The translations under genes were made by a program, and so were the position numbers. A stretch of 64,000 nt of DNA, from contig CAMJSB010000002.1 in NCBI GenBank assembly GCA_946408385.1, positions 117,873-181,872 on the forward strand, in the 5' to 3' direction. Numbering within the stretch: position 1 is the first letter of the stretch; each line of letters starts with the position of its first letter. This stretch comes from an uncultured bacterium. GTDB lineage: Bacteria > Patescibacteriota > Gracilibacteria > Absconditabacterales > Absconditicoccaceae. This document shows, in pieces, positions 43,426-59,893 of this stretch. Below the pieces are notes generated by a model. The model saw only the letters and a program-made list of their open reading frames with translations. It made no database searches and had not been told where the DNA came from.

Positions 43426-46092
43426 TTATTCTCCATCTTCCCATCTTTGGAAACGTTTAGATTTTTTCATGTACACAGACAAAATAGTTCAAATTCCAAT
43501 AAATATAGCTAATATCATTCACATTTCTTCCCAGATTTCAGCACTTAATGGCTGTAAATCAAACAATGTATTAATTCATGGAATGTAAACTACACCAAAG
43601 GCCAATCCAAATGCTCACAATAATGCTCAAATTAGCCATTTATTACTAAATAAACTTAATCCATACTGAGAACGAATAATCTGAATTTTAACTAATTCAC
43701 TCGCAGCCATAAATAGGAATACAGAGCTCCTAGCCATTTCTACATCTACATCATAATGTCTTAGGAATAGATATAAACTACCAATTACTACACTACTAGA
43801 AAGCAGAATAATATTCAATATCATTCTTCCATCGATTAGTCATTGACTAGCTTTACGAGGTTTACGATTCATTACATTTGGATTAATTGGATCTATTCAT
43901 AATGCAATTGCAGGTAATCAATCTGTAATTACGTTCAACCATAACAAATGAATTGCTAGTAGTGGAATAGGTACTCAAATCAAACTAGCTACGAATAGAA
44001 TTGCAATTTCACATATATTTGAAACTATCATATAGTTTACAAATTTTTGGATGTTGTCATAAATTCATCTTCATTCCTCTACTGCATTTACGATTGATTT
44101 GAAATTATCATCAGTTAGAATCATGTCAGCAGCTTCTTTGGTTACATCGGTTCCAGTGATTCACATTCATACTCCAATGTCTGCGGCTTTAATTGATGGT
44201 GCATCATTTACTCCATCTCACGTCATTGCCACTACATTTCATCTTCATCTCAAAATATTTACAATTTCCTGTTTGTCTGATGGATTTACTCTGGCAATTA
44301 CTCCTACAGTTTCGAGTAATTTGACTTTATTCTTAGACTTTTCAAAATCTGCTCCAGTAATTACATCTCCTTCGATTCCAAGTTCTCTTGCGATAGCTCA
44401 TGCTGTTACTTTATTATCTCATGTAATCATAATTACACGAATTCATGCATTTTTACATGTAGTAATGGAATCTTTCACTTCTTCACGTGGAGGATCAATC
44501 ATCGCTTGAAGTCCTACGAAAGTTAGATTCTTTTCTTCTTTTCATTCACCAAAAGCAAATCATAAAACTCTGAGTGCCTGCTCAGAGAATGTAGCAGCTT
44601 GATTGAGAATCTGCTTTTTCATATTTTTATCCAAATCTTTCACTTCTCAATTAATCAAAATTGTATCACACAATGGCAATAGTCATTCGATAGCTCATTT
44701 AGTATAAATCAGAATTTTTGGTAATTTTGAGATATAAGATTTCTTATATTTAGATTCATCAGCATTTTTACTTGATACTTTTCTAGCAAAAATCTCACTC
44801 ATCATTTTTCTCTCACTATCAAATGGAATTTCATCAATCCATTCCCAATCGTTGAGAAAATCTTCTTCTTTCATTCATGCTTTATATGCACTTACGAGCA
44901 ATGATCATTCTGTAGGGTCTCAAATTATTTCATTATTGTGTAATTTAGCAGTATTACACATCATCCCTATACTCAAAAGTGGGCGCAATCATTCAATTGG
45001 AGCGGAAAACTCTCACTTTGTAGAATATCATCTTCCAGTTACATCAACTATTTCTCCATTTACAAATAATTTCGTCACTGTCATTTCATTCTTCGTAAGA
45101 GTTCCAGTTTTATCTGTACAAATAATATTTACACTTCCAAGAGTTTCTACAGATGATAAACGTCTAACCAATACATTTTTCTTTACAAATCTTTTCACTC
45201 CTAGTCATAATGAAATGGTTACCACAGCCGGTAATCACTCAGGAATTGCAGCTACAGCTAAAGCAACAGCAGCCAAAAATGCCTGTTGAAAATCTATATG
45301 TGAAACTAGTCGATATACAATGAAAATAATTATACAAATCACAACAGCAGCGATTCAAAGAATCTTTGAAAGATTGTTCAGTTTTTTCTCTAGAGTTGTA
45401 GTTTTCTCCGGAGCATCTTCCAGCATTCATGCAATTTTTCACATTTCTGTATCCATTCCTATCGCAGTGACTACTGCTCTTCCGCGTCATTTAGTAGTCA
45501 TAGTCCCACTAAATACCATATTTTTCATATCGGCTAAGACGGAAGTTTCTCCAATTGTTGCAATATGTTTTTCTACAGGCACACTTTCTCATGTTAAAAT
45601 AGCTTCTTCTACTTCCAAATTTACAGCTTCAAAAAGTCTGGCATCTGCTGGAATTTTATCTCCAGCTTCGAGTAAAATCACATCTCAGATGGTCAATTCG
45701 CTTACATCTACTAAAGTTTCTTTTCCATCTCTGAGTACTTTCGCTTTTAATCATGCCATCTTTTTCAATGACTGAATCGCTTTATCAGCTTTATATTCCT
45801 GGAAAAATCATAGCAAAGCATTTAAAACAACCACAGCTCAAATAATGATAGCATCCATTCATTCTCCAATCAAAGAAGAAATTATCGCAGCAATAACTAG
45901 AATTATCACTAACGGCGATGTGAATTGAGACAAAAATATTTTGAAAGCAGAATTATTATTCTTTGATTGAATTGCATTTGGTCAGAATAATTCATTTCTC
46001 TGTTTTGCTTCTTTTTCAGAAATTCAATTTTCCGAAGTTTGCAATTCCTTAAGTAAATCACTAAATTCCATTTGATAAGCATTTTGTTTCAT
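43426..46092 (-). CDS. P-type cation-transporting ATPase, probably Ca2+ (SERCA/PMR1-like)
   Basis: 888 aa. Phosphorylation motif [16 protein letters not shown] with Asp327, preceded by VAAIPEGLPAVVTI (helix-4 carboxylate of Ca2+ pumps) and [12 protein letters not shown]. The hinge is [21 protein letters not shown], and C-terminal helices follow (NLVTDGLPA-like region ahead of residue 800). An N-terminal cation-ATPase segment ([29 protein letters not shown]) fits type IIA. It exports Ca2+ or Mn2+ across the membrane using ATP. It is monocistronic or heads a minus-strand cluster with the two small genes upstream. Confidence 0.9.
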
Positions 46093-46126
46093 TTTTTATT
46101 TATAATTTTTATATAAAATCAGATTT

Positions 46127-46387
46127 TTATTGTTTTGCATTTTCTACAGGTTCAGATAATTCATCTATTTTTCCATCATCTATTAATAATATGCCTAATC
46201 ATATCACAATACATATTATGGAGCTAATAATTGGATATTTTGGGAAAAGAAGTATGGTAAGTAAATCCTGAACTCATTTCCATAGCATTACAACTGCCAA
46301 AAAAATTAGAAATATATTTAGATTTGATTTGTGATCTTTTCTAAATCTTCTAATCTTTTTAAGTATTCTTTTTGAGAATTTAAGCAT
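46127..46387 (-). CDS. Small membrane protein, paralogue of the next gene
   Basis: 86 aa. A basic N-terminus (MLKFSKRILKKIRRFRKDH) is followed by two hydrophobic stretches around WKGVQDLLTILL and IICIVIGLGILLIDD. Similar along its length to the neighbour at 46411 (MNKFIKKLLRKFKKFKENH..., IWRGVWDLLEMYIL, IIVGIIVLLWDD), so a tandem duplication. No family recognised. Confidence 0.7.
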
Positions 46388-46410
46388 GATATATAGTTAA
46401 ATACTAAATG

Positions 46411-46674
46411 TTATCTGTTTTTGTTCCTGTGAGGTTCTTCTTCTAGTTCTCATAATCTTCAATCATCCCATAAAAGTACAATAATTCCCACAATAATACA
46501 TGTTATGTTGCTTACTAATTGGTTCTCTGGTAAAATATACATTTCTAGCAAATCCCAAACTCATCTCCATATCATAATTATTGCTACACATTCAATGAGA
46601 ATGTTTACATTTGAATTATGGTTTTCCTTAAATTTTTTAAATTTCCTTAACAGTTTTTTTATAAATTTATTCAT
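46411..46674 (-). CDS. Small membrane protein, paralogue of the preceding gene
   Basis: 87 aa. Same layout as the gene at 46127: basic amphipathic start, two hydrophobic segments and an acidic end (LEEEPHRNKNR). The pair probably forms one unit with the ATPase gene, which lies just downstream on the same strand. Function unknown. Confidence 0.7.
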
Positions 46675-46854
46675 AATTTTTATTCTGTATAAAATCTTAT
46701 AATTTATTATATTCCAAAAACGAAAAAATGCAAAAAATCACAGAGAAAATTAATACAAAAATTTAAATATGAAAAAATCTGCACAAATTTGTCACAAAAT
46801 TAGATTTCTTTCGTATACTATAGTGAAAGGGTTTAATATTTTTTATTTGGGAGA

Positions 46855-48336
46855 ATGAGGCTTTCAGAGTATTTCAGACAACAACACTTACAAGAAATGC
46901 CAGCTCATCTCAAGAGCGAGCTTTTTTCTCGTATCCAAAAAGAAAAAAACTGAATAGAAATTTCGACCAAAATTTCATCCAAAATATTTTTCTTTGCATC
47001 CAAAAGAATTATGTATGCTTCATTAGCAGCGATTCTTGTATTTGTTGTCTTTGGGTGATTAGTTTTGGATAAGACACAAGTAGTAGATTTCTGAATCTTT
47101 TCAGTAAAACAGAACAATACTCCAAATGGTGTTTTTGCTGATTATATAGCAGAGATAGTTGAATTTAATGGAGAATATTCTTTGGTTAGAGATGGAAAAA
47201 CTGTACTAAATTCAGATAAATTAAATACTATTAAAGATGGGGATATTGTTTCATTTCCAGAGTGAACTGACTTGATATTCAATTTAGAGGATTGAACTCA
47301 AGCCAAGATAGTTTGACCAGCAGAATTTTCTATAACTAAAACTGAAAAATGATACCAGATTTCTTTGTTTGATGGTAAATTTTTCAGAATTTATAGTCCA
47401 GAAAACTCATCAAATATGGAGATAGTTACTCCAGATTTTTCTATTTCTCAGGAGAAAGATCAGGTTTTGGATCTTCATATTGCCAAAGAGGAAAATGGAG
47501 AAATGTTGGTAAAAAATGATGGAGATAAGATTATAGTAAAGACTAAAAAATCAGAAAAAAAATCAGAAATTAAACAAGTATCTAGTGAATTGGTTGCTAT
47601 CAATCCAAATTCTGAAAAAATTAATGTAATCGAGAATGGTGAAGTAATGCTGAATTTTATGGCTAAAAATAATATTTCGGCTACATTTACTTTATCTACG
47701 GAAGATGTGAAGTGGCCAGAAATCAAGCACGAAGAAAAGAATGATCAAATTGCTATGCAACCAAAACAAGAGCCAAAACAACATACACAGAATGTAAAAA
47801 CTGAAGAAGTAGAGCAGGTAACAACCAAGGAAACAGCAGTTGAAGCTGTGGCAGAAAAAGACCCTTTGTTGGAATGATTAAAAGAGATAATATCAGCAGA
47901 TGATAAAGAGGTTTGAGAAATTAATGAAGATATTACAGCACAATTATGATTATCATCAGAAGATTCTCAGAAAGTGCCATCTACTACTCAGATGCAAACG
48001 TTAAAAACAAATCTGAATAGTTTCTTTCTTATGAATACATTTGAAAGTATTTATAATAATGATAGAGCGGCCCAAAGCATCTCAAGATTAGCAGATCGTA
48101 TCAATTCTATTTCATCCAGTTTCTGATATTCATATAGAGCGAGTTCAGATTTGTCTAGTATTAAATCAACTACCCAATCATTAAAATCTGAGCTTGAAAA
48201 AGATTATTATATTTCACCATCTTACATCCTTCAGCTGGAGAAAGTAGCCAACTGGTGTGACGAACTCAAAAATCCATCAAAATCAGATTGGGAGAGTTTA
48301 AAATCAAATCTACCAACATATTTAAGATTAATGTAA
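46855..48336 (+). CDS. FecR-like membrane protein
   Basis: 493 aa. A short cytoplasmic N-terminus (MRLSEYFRQQHLQEMPAHLKSELFSRI) resembles an anti-sigma/FecR N-terminal helix. One membrane segment follows (ASLAAILVFVVFGGLVL, about residues 63-79), then a FecR-type beta domain (IVEFNGEYSLVRDGKTVLNSDKLNTIKDGDIVSF, FNLEDGTQAKIVGPAEF). The C-terminal half is Glu/Lys/Thr-rich and helical. No sigma factor gene is nearby, so it may be a surface sensor or structural protein instead. Possible promoter TATACT box at 46814. Confidence 0.7.
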
Positions 48337-48353
48337 TTCTTTATATAATTAGA

Positions 48354-48379
48354 ATCTCAGCTTTATGCTGAGGTTTTTT
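48354..48379 (+). terminator. Terminator after the FecR-like gene
   Basis: CTCAGC / GCTGAG stem with TTTA loop and T-run. Confidence 0.75.
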
Positions 48380-48453
48380 ATAATTGAAATTATCAAAATT
48401 TTTACTATCTTTATACTCGCTAAATAAAAGATTTTTATTTATCATTTATTATT

Positions 48454-51400
48454 ATGAAAAAACATTTTTTAAAAGTAGCATTATGACTCATTGGAATAAT
48501 GGGGACATTAGCGATATGAGTGACAAAAGCTGAATATTCTCAGGTTATCAACATCACATGATTTGATGTAGATACACCAAACCAACTAATTCAAAGCTTT
48601 ACTCAAAAACGAGAAGATTTAGAACTGTATTTTGTAAGTAGCACTTGAAACATATCTCATTATACAATAATGGACAGAAATATGTGAGCAAAGGAAGTAT
48701 TCAACTGAGATTTTGATTCATACAACACCTGATCATTTTGATATCAATATCAGTGGTGAAATAATTACTGATTTGAGCATTGCTATGAAAACAATTGTGA
48801 CACATTTACTAATAATTCAGGTTTCATATCCACAGTTCCATATGAAGTATGGGGTGCCTATATGCCATCTAAATATGCTAGAAATACTCGGGCTACTGGT
48901 AATCCTAATGTATCTAATAGTGACTATCGCAGAAATAATTGGATGGTTTGACTAGATAATAATACTACATGGAAATGAAACAATATATGGTGATGATCTT
49001 GAGATTCTTATAATTGAAACTGACCTTGAACTGCAATAGATAGAAAAGGTCCATGCCCTGATGGCTATTATGTACCAAGTACTTATGATTTTGAAATATT
49101 TTATAAACTGCGAAAGGCTACATGAAGATCATCTTTTTCACTAGATTTACTTTTACCTTTAGCATGAAGCTATCGTGAATCATATAATTTTAAAATTTCC
49201 GGATTAGGCTGATCTTATCTTTTATCATCTCCAAAGAGTGTATATAGATCAGATTTTTTTTCTGTCAGTAAAAATGGTTGGGTAAATGGTTGAGTTAATC
49301 ATGATTCAGTTGTTGCTAATCCAACAGCTAGAGGGCTATCTATTCGTTGTTTTAAAAATTTAAATAATGACTTGAGTACTGACTTTTCTTTACACTTGAA
49401 TTGATGAACTAGGGCAGTAATAGCTTTTACGGGTAATGTCTGAAAATGAAAAATTACCACACTTTCAACCCCAATTAAAACAAATTATATATTCTTAGGT
49501 CGATTTGATGCTGAATTTGATTGAAATGAAGTAAAAACATGAAGTATTGTGCCTAATAATTTGTATGCAAGATGGTGATGATGTATGGATGGATATGAAG
49601 AAAACGAAGGAAAGACGGCCTGTTTAATGAAAACATACACTATAACATACAATTTGAACTGATGAACTAATAGTACACTTAATCCATGAACATACACAGT
49701 TGGAACACCAACAATTACATTAAAAAATGCGACAAGAAATTGATTTGTTTTTGATTGATGGTATTCCGATGAAGATTTTACAACAAAAGTTACAAGCATT
49801 ACAAAATGAAGTACATGAGATATAACATTATATGCAAAGTGGTGATGATGTATGGATGGATATGAAGAAAATGAAGAAAAAACAGAATGTTTGATGAAAA
49901 CTTACACTATAACATACAATTTGAACTGATGAACTAATAGTACACTTAATTCATGAACATACACAGTTGAAACTCCAACAATTACATTAAAAAATGCGAC
50001 AAGAAATTGATTTGTTTTTGATTGATGGTATTCCGATGAAGATTTTACAACAAAAGTTACAAGCATTACAAAATGAAGTACATGAGATATAACATTATAT
50101 GCAAAGTGGTGATGATGTATGGATGGATATGAAGAAAATGAAGAAAAAACAGAATGTTTGATGAAAACTTACACTATAACATACAATTTGAACTGATGAA
50201 CTAATAGTACACTTAATTCATGAACATACACAGTTGAAACTCCAACAATTACATTAAAAAATGCGACAAGAAATTGATTTGTTTTTGATTGATGGTATTC
50301 CGATGAAGATTTTACAACAAAAGTTACAAGCATTACAAAATGAAGTACATGAGATATAACATTATATGCAAAGTGGTGATGTGAAGATTGATATATAGAA
50401 AATGAATCAAGAACAGCTTGTGAGAAAATTAGAGTAGACTTTGATGCAAATGGGTGAACATTTAGTGATAATAACAATATTTATACTGTAATAAAATCTA
50501 AACAAGTTCTATGAAAAATAATGAGAACCTTACATACTGCAAATTTGGATGATAACGGTAATTATACAAATGAATTTAATTGACAGGCTATAAATGGATA
50601 TACTACAAGCTTAAATCCATACACTTCATGATGAATAACAACATATCCAATTTATTCTCCTTCACTTATGTATTTTGAAGAAGAAAATGTTGAAAAACTT
50701 GATGTATCAATAAAGTATTGATGAAGCCCTTATTGTACTCCATGATATATAATACTATGGACATGAGATCGTAGACAGTTTGATGCAAATTATAATCCAT
50801 GAAATACAGGGTTATCGGTTTTATATATCGGAGATTTCCCAAGTTACTGAGAAAATAGTGAAAAGTCAGTAGAAATAGAGTGAGATGCATTCACAATATA
50901 TCAAAATAATTGATGTCCTAGTTACTGATTCTTTGCAAATATTTCCTGGGAATGAGTAGTAGATTTAGCATATGAAGATGATGCTTTTGATAATATTCCA
51001 GAGCCTACACGAGAATGACATAGCTTTAAATGATGGTATTTAAGTGATGGTACAAAGTTTAATACATGAAATGTGTCTACATGAGAAATAATAAAAGCAT
51101 ATGCAAAATGGGAATGTGCAGATGAATATGAAAACAAATGATGAGAATGTGTAAAAAAATCTTCATGATCAAGTGGATGAGGAGGTAGAGGTTGAGGATG
51201 AGCTACCAAACCAGATACACCAAAAGAGGAACAGAAACCTGCTGATACTTCAGAGCAAGTTCCTCAGAGTGATAATAGTGCCTCATCTTGAGCGAATGTA
51301 AAAACACCAGAAAATAATTCTTCAGAGCAAACTCCTCAGAATGACAGTAATACACCAATGGATTCTTCGATTTCGTCTCAGAATAACGGGAAAACATACT

Positions 51401-51891
51401 CCACAGAATTTCAAGAAGCATATGAATTTGCAAAATGAAAGTGAATTACCACTATGCCAACTATCCAAAAAGCTGATATGGATGGAAAACTTACTAGAAT
51501 AGCAATGGCTAAAATGTTATCTCAATATGCTATGAATGTCCTCTGACAAAAACCTGCAAATATCATTACTCCAAAATTCAATGATGTAACTGAGAAAATG
51601 GATTCTGACTACGATGACTGAGTAACTCTTGCATATCAATTATGAATCATGTGACAGAATATGCCAAATAATAAATTTAGACCAAATGATGAAGTAACGA
51701 GATGAGAATTTGTCACAGCATTATCTAGAATGCTATATAATACATCAGATGGAGAATATAGATCAACGCCAAAGTATTATACACATCATATGGAGAAGAT
51801 GGAAGGAGAGTGAATAGTAACGAATACTAATCCGAACATGAAAGAATTGCGTGGATATGTAATGATAATGTTGATGAGAAGTGCGAAATAA
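48454..51891 (+). CDS. Secreted FISUMP / InlB-repeat / SLH surface protein
   Basis: 1145 aa. Signal peptide MKKHFLKVALGLIGIMGTLA..., one FISUMP module at about residues 56-302 (YTIMDRNMGAKEVFN, YQWGNNYGF, GPCPDGYYVPS, LPLAGSYRES, RCFKN), then InlB-type repeats. Three of these are 89-residue units in tandem (267 bp each, 49567-50367). A Gly/Ser/Pro linker that includes translated interspersed repeats (51248-51395) leads to a C-terminal SLH domain at about 980-1145. Unlike the 2443-aa protein at 12612, it has an SLH anchor, so it is probably attached to the S-layer. Strong, very UGA-rich gene. Confidence 0.85.
49567..50367 (+). repeat. Three tandem 267-bp repeats (89 codons each)
   Basis: Units start at 49567, 49834 and 50101, exactly 267 bp apart. 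Units 2 and 3 are nearly identical; unit 1 differs at a few sites (for example ...GKTACLMKT and NPGTYTVGTP versus EKTECLMKT and NSGTYTVETP). Each codes one InlB repeat plus a Cys-bearing linker. Recent, frame-keeping amplification. Confidence 0.92.
51248..51395. repeat. Interspersed repeats inside the SLH-protein gene
   Basis: TTCAGAGCAAGTTCCTCAGAGTGAT, a second TTCTTCAGAGCAAACTCCTC..GAATGAC and GGATTCTTCGATTTCGTCTCAGAATAAC, in frame and encoding SEQVPQSD and SSEQTPQNDSNT. Confidence 0.75.
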
Positions 51892-51913
51892 TCCACACCA
51901 CAACAAGCTGTAG

Positions 51914-51940
51914 AGCCCCATTGTCAAAGGGGCTTTTTTT
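51914..51940 (+). terminator. Terminator after the SLH protein
   Basis: AGCCCC / GGGGCT stem with a seven-T run. Confidence 0.8.
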
Positions 51941-52003
51941 GTTGCAAATATGAAGATTTTTACTACAAAATTATGTATTACTTTACACTATAAATCATAC
52001 AAT

Positions 52004-52780
52004 ATGAAAAAAATAATCTGTTTTGATTTGGATGGAACGCTTGCTCCAAGTAAGGAAAGACTAGATGATGAAATGGTTGATTTAGTCAATCAGCTCTTGG
52101 AAAAATACTACATGTCGGTGATTACATGATGATGACCAGATCGTTTTCAGAGACAGATTTTTGATTATATTACTACAGATGAAAATTTATTGAGTAAATT
52201 CATTGCATGTCCAAATTGTGGTACAAAAATGCTTAGACATGAAAATGGACAGCGAAATAAATTGTATAGTTTAGACTTCACACCAGAAGAAAAGAAAAAA
52301 ATTCTGGACAGTATGAATGAGGTGATGGATTTATTAAATCTAAGACCAGAAAAAACTCGATGAGATATTGTAGAGGATAGATGATCTCAAATAACATTTT
52401 CAGCACTTTGACAGAATGCTCCACTTCAGGAAAAACAGTTTTGGGATCCGGATTTTAAAAAGAGAAATGTAATCAAAGCTGAATTAGAAAAGAGAATTTC
52501 TGAATTTTCCATCAATTCAGGCTGAACCACATCCATAGATATTACCATGAAATGAGTGGATAAAGCATTTGCTATAAAGAAAATAATGGAATATAATCCT
52601 TTCAAATTGGAAGATATTCTGTTTATTTGAGATGCGATTTTCCCAGGTTGAAACGACTATCCGCCATTCACTATTTGAACTGACTGTATCAAGACAGATG
52701 GGGTATCTCATACCAAAGAAATTATAAAAAATCTGATAGAAAGCGATAATCTAGAAAATTGATTATTTTACAAAGAATAA
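52004..52780 (+). CDS. Phosphomannomutase, eukaryote-type HAD-IIB family
   Basis: 258 aa. HAD motif I is CFDLDGTLAPSKERL (Asp8, Asp10). The cap carries RGSQITFSALGQNAPLQEKQFWDPDFKKR, the hallmark of PMM1/PMM2-type phosphomannomutases, and motif IV is FIGDAIFPGGNDYPP. It converts mannose-6-phosphate to mannose-1-phosphate, feeding GDP-mannose for glycans. Bacteria normally use the unrelated ManB family for this step. The motif match is strong; specificity for mannose is inference. Confidence 0.85.
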
Positions 52781-53083
52781 TCAGTTTAATATAACTTTGA
52801 CAAAGTTGCCATTATTAGACACCAAATAATATGTCAAAATCATACATAATATGGTATTACATACAGAACCAAGAAATATATAAAATATAAAAATAAGAAA
52901 CATAAAAAATCTGAACTGAAATTTTTTCATCTCGACAAAAAAAGTTCCCAAAATTTTCACTAACACCCCAAACAACCTATCAAAAAAAAATCGTAAAAAA
53001 CCCTTGCATTTTTATAGCAATTATATAAGATAGACATCGCAACGTTGAAGACAACATGTCTAGACACGTATGCAGATGTGGGT
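52781..53083. promoter_or_regulatory. Gap with rRNA promoter
   Basis: AT-rich, no gene seen. TTGCAT (53004-53009) followed after 16 bp by TAAGAT (53026-53031; or TATAAG at 14 bp) is the best promoter before the 23S gene. The start would lie near 53038. Confidence 0.5.
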
Positions 53084-56078
<2,995 letters not shown>

Positions 56079-56153
56079 GTGGTCTTTGTAAGATATCTTG
56101 AATTTTATGGTTGATTAGTTATATTATTCAGGCTTATTTAAATTCTGGTTTAT

Positions 56154-56282
56154 ACAAACGGTGGTGCTGATGTGGACTGTGGAAACACCTGTTCCCATTC
56201 CGAATACAGTAGTTAAGCACAATCCAGTCGATGATACTGGTCTTATTAAGGCTGGGAAAGTAGATTAGCGCTACCATTTGTA
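56154..56282 (+). rRNA. rrf: 5S ribosomal RNA
   Basis: About 125 nt. Terminal helix ACAAACGGTGGTGCT / AGCGCTACCATTTGT, CCCATTCCGAATACAGTAGTTAAGC in the middle. It lies between 23S and 16S, 75 nt downstream of the 23S processing stem. Confidence 0.92.
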
Positions 56283-56324
56283 TGGACGAGAATTCATACA
56301 AAGATTTGATCTTTAATAGTACGA

Positions 56325-57901
<1,577 letters not shown>

Positions 57902-57919
57902 CTAGTACTATTGAATCTA

Positions 57920-57950
57920 AAAACTCTGATTTCGGTCAGAGTTTTTTTTT
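57920..57950 (+). terminator. Terminator of the rRNA operon
   Basis: AACTCTGA / TCAGAGTT stem with TTTCGG loop and a long T-run. Confidence 0.85.
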
Positions 57951-57963
57951 ATTCCAGAAAGAT

Positions 57964-57991
57964 TTGAAATTGGTCATATTTTTGGTATACG
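57964..57991 (+). promoter_or_regulatory. Promoter of the DUF4328-like gene
   Basis: TTGAAA-16 bp-TATACG, about 38 bp before the ATG. Confidence 0.55.
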
Positions 57992-58029
57992 TAAAAATAT
58001 AGGGATTTTAAATTTTATGTTTTATAGTT

Positions 58030-59004
58030 ATGCCAACTTCAAGTAAAAAGGATATAAAAATATGTCCTTATTGTGCGAATGAAATTAAAGCATGAGCTAA
58101 AAAATGTATGTATTGTAAAGAAAGTCTAATTGAAGAAAAAGAGTTTAATAATGAAGCTCTAGAAGTAAAACAAGAAGATAACAAAACTAAAAGAATTTGG
58201 TGACGAATATTAGCACTTTCAATACCTATTGTAGCAATTATGTGGTTTATTATCTCCATAATTTTTTACATTATTGGTGCAAGTACTTGAGGATGATCAG
58301 AATTAATCTTTACTATCCAAAAGTCTATTAATTGGATATTATGAATTTTATGCATTTTATCATTTTTTTTCACCATACGATGAATCATTATACTTTCACG
58401 TTCCAATTCAAAATCTAATTTAATACAAGATGGAGATGAAATAGATTTGGGAAATGTAAAATCTAGTATTAAACTTGCAGACATAACAAAATGATTTATG
58501 TATGGATATATTATACGAGTTTGTATAGATTTTCTAGTAGTATTTTCCTGATGATATATATCAGAATGAACTGAAATATTTTTGAATTTTATATTTATTA
58601 TAGGAGCTCTTGTATCGCAAATAGTTCGGTGGTTTAAAACATACAGATGATTACAGAAAGCACAAATCTGATGATTAACATTCCCAACATGATGGTGACG
58701 ATTAGCTTTTTGATGGATTTGTCCAATAGCATGCTTATATATGCCTTATCAGATAGTTAGAGATATTATGAATACATATAAATTAAAAACATGAAAAAGT
58801 GTTAAATGATCAATCGTTTGACGATGGTGGGCTATATCTTTAATAGGTGGAGCTGTAAGCTCAGCCATGCTTAGACAATCTTGAAATTGAGATTTGTCGA
58901 TAATAATATTTTCATATGTGCTTGATATACTAGAATATATATTGTTTATAGTGCTTCTCACAAAAATCCAGAATATGCAAAAAGAATATATAAAAAGCTA
59001 CTAA
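58030..59004 (+). CDS. Zinc-ribbon DUF4328-like membrane protein
   Basis: 324 aa. N-terminal zinc ribbon CPYCANEIKAGAKKCMYCKE, then about seven membrane segments. The region TFPTGWGRLAFGWICPIACLYMPYQIVRDIMNTY matches DUF4328 (GWAVGWWFIPIANLWMPYQ..KEI). Function unknown. It belongs with the zinc-ribbon proteins at 41324, 42153 and 59026, which share the ribbon but differ in the rest. Expressed from its own promoter after the rRNA operon. Confidence 0.75.
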
Positions 59005-59025
59005 AATATTTTATTATGTGCGATG

Positions 59026-59670
59026 TTATTCTAATTTATAATTATATTTTTTTGCAAAATCTTTTTGTGTATCAACTATTACTCATCGAGCATCATCAAC
59101 TTTTTGTCATGAGTTTCTAAGAGATTCTGTATCTTTTTCTAGATTAGAAAAATCTTTTCATTTATCTGGGTATAGGTATAAGATATAATCCTCGTATTCG
59201 TTTAGGAAGGAAATAGCCAAATTGGTGAAATTTTCAGAAGCTTCTTGGAGTCTAAAATCTCATTTCCATCATCAAAGTGATATAACGTTAGATTTTGATA
59301 CTTTGCAAATTGATAGTCCGTCGATAACTATTTGGTGTAACTCATTATAGCTAAGATCTCATGGGTTGTCTGGAATATTATCAAAAGAATTATAACATGC
59401 AGAAACGTTATCTACTATAGTATCATTATAAGATATTAAATTTGAAGAACTTGATTTGTTACCGGAAAAATAGGAAATAATTATTACTAAGAAAATAAAA
59501 ATAACGGTTCAAATAATTATTTTTACATAAAGTGGCATAGATGTTTTATTGTATTCATTTGTTATATTATCAGTTGTTTTGTTGAAAAACTCTCAACAAT
59601 ATTGGCATTTTAGTGCTCATTCCTTAATGCTATTAGCACAGTAGGGGCATTCTTTGTAACCTTGTTTCAT
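59026..59670 (-). CDS. Zinc-ribbon single-pass membrane protein, unknown
   Basis: 214 aa. N-terminal zinc ribbon CPYCANSIKEGALKCQYCGE, one membrane segment (VKIIIGTVIFIFLVIIISYF, about residues 51-70), then an extracellular-side helical region with AsnPro-rich turns (NIPDNPGDLSYNELHQ). Its topology is that of a membrane-bound sensor or scaffold. It is convergent with the gene at 58030 and divergent from prmC. Confidence 0.7.
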
Positions 59671-59893
59671 GTGTTATAGTTTAAAATATAAAACATATTA
59701 TGATTCATAATAAAATATTTTAGCCTTACAAGAGATTGTTTTAAATTTAATAAAAATTTGGCAGATTTAGTATAGATTTATGTATTGGATAGCTTTAGGA
59801 AATATTGTATTTTTTGCCAAATTTTTCTTGTTTTTCGATTCCATAACTGTATTCTAACTCACGATATTTTTACTTGAACAAGAGTGGTAAATA
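59671..59893 (+). promoter_or_regulatory. Divergent gap with prmC promoter
   Basis: TTGTTT (59828) and TATTCT (59850) with a 16-bp spacer fit the local promoter pattern for prmC. No gene is seen in the gap. Confidence 0.45.
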
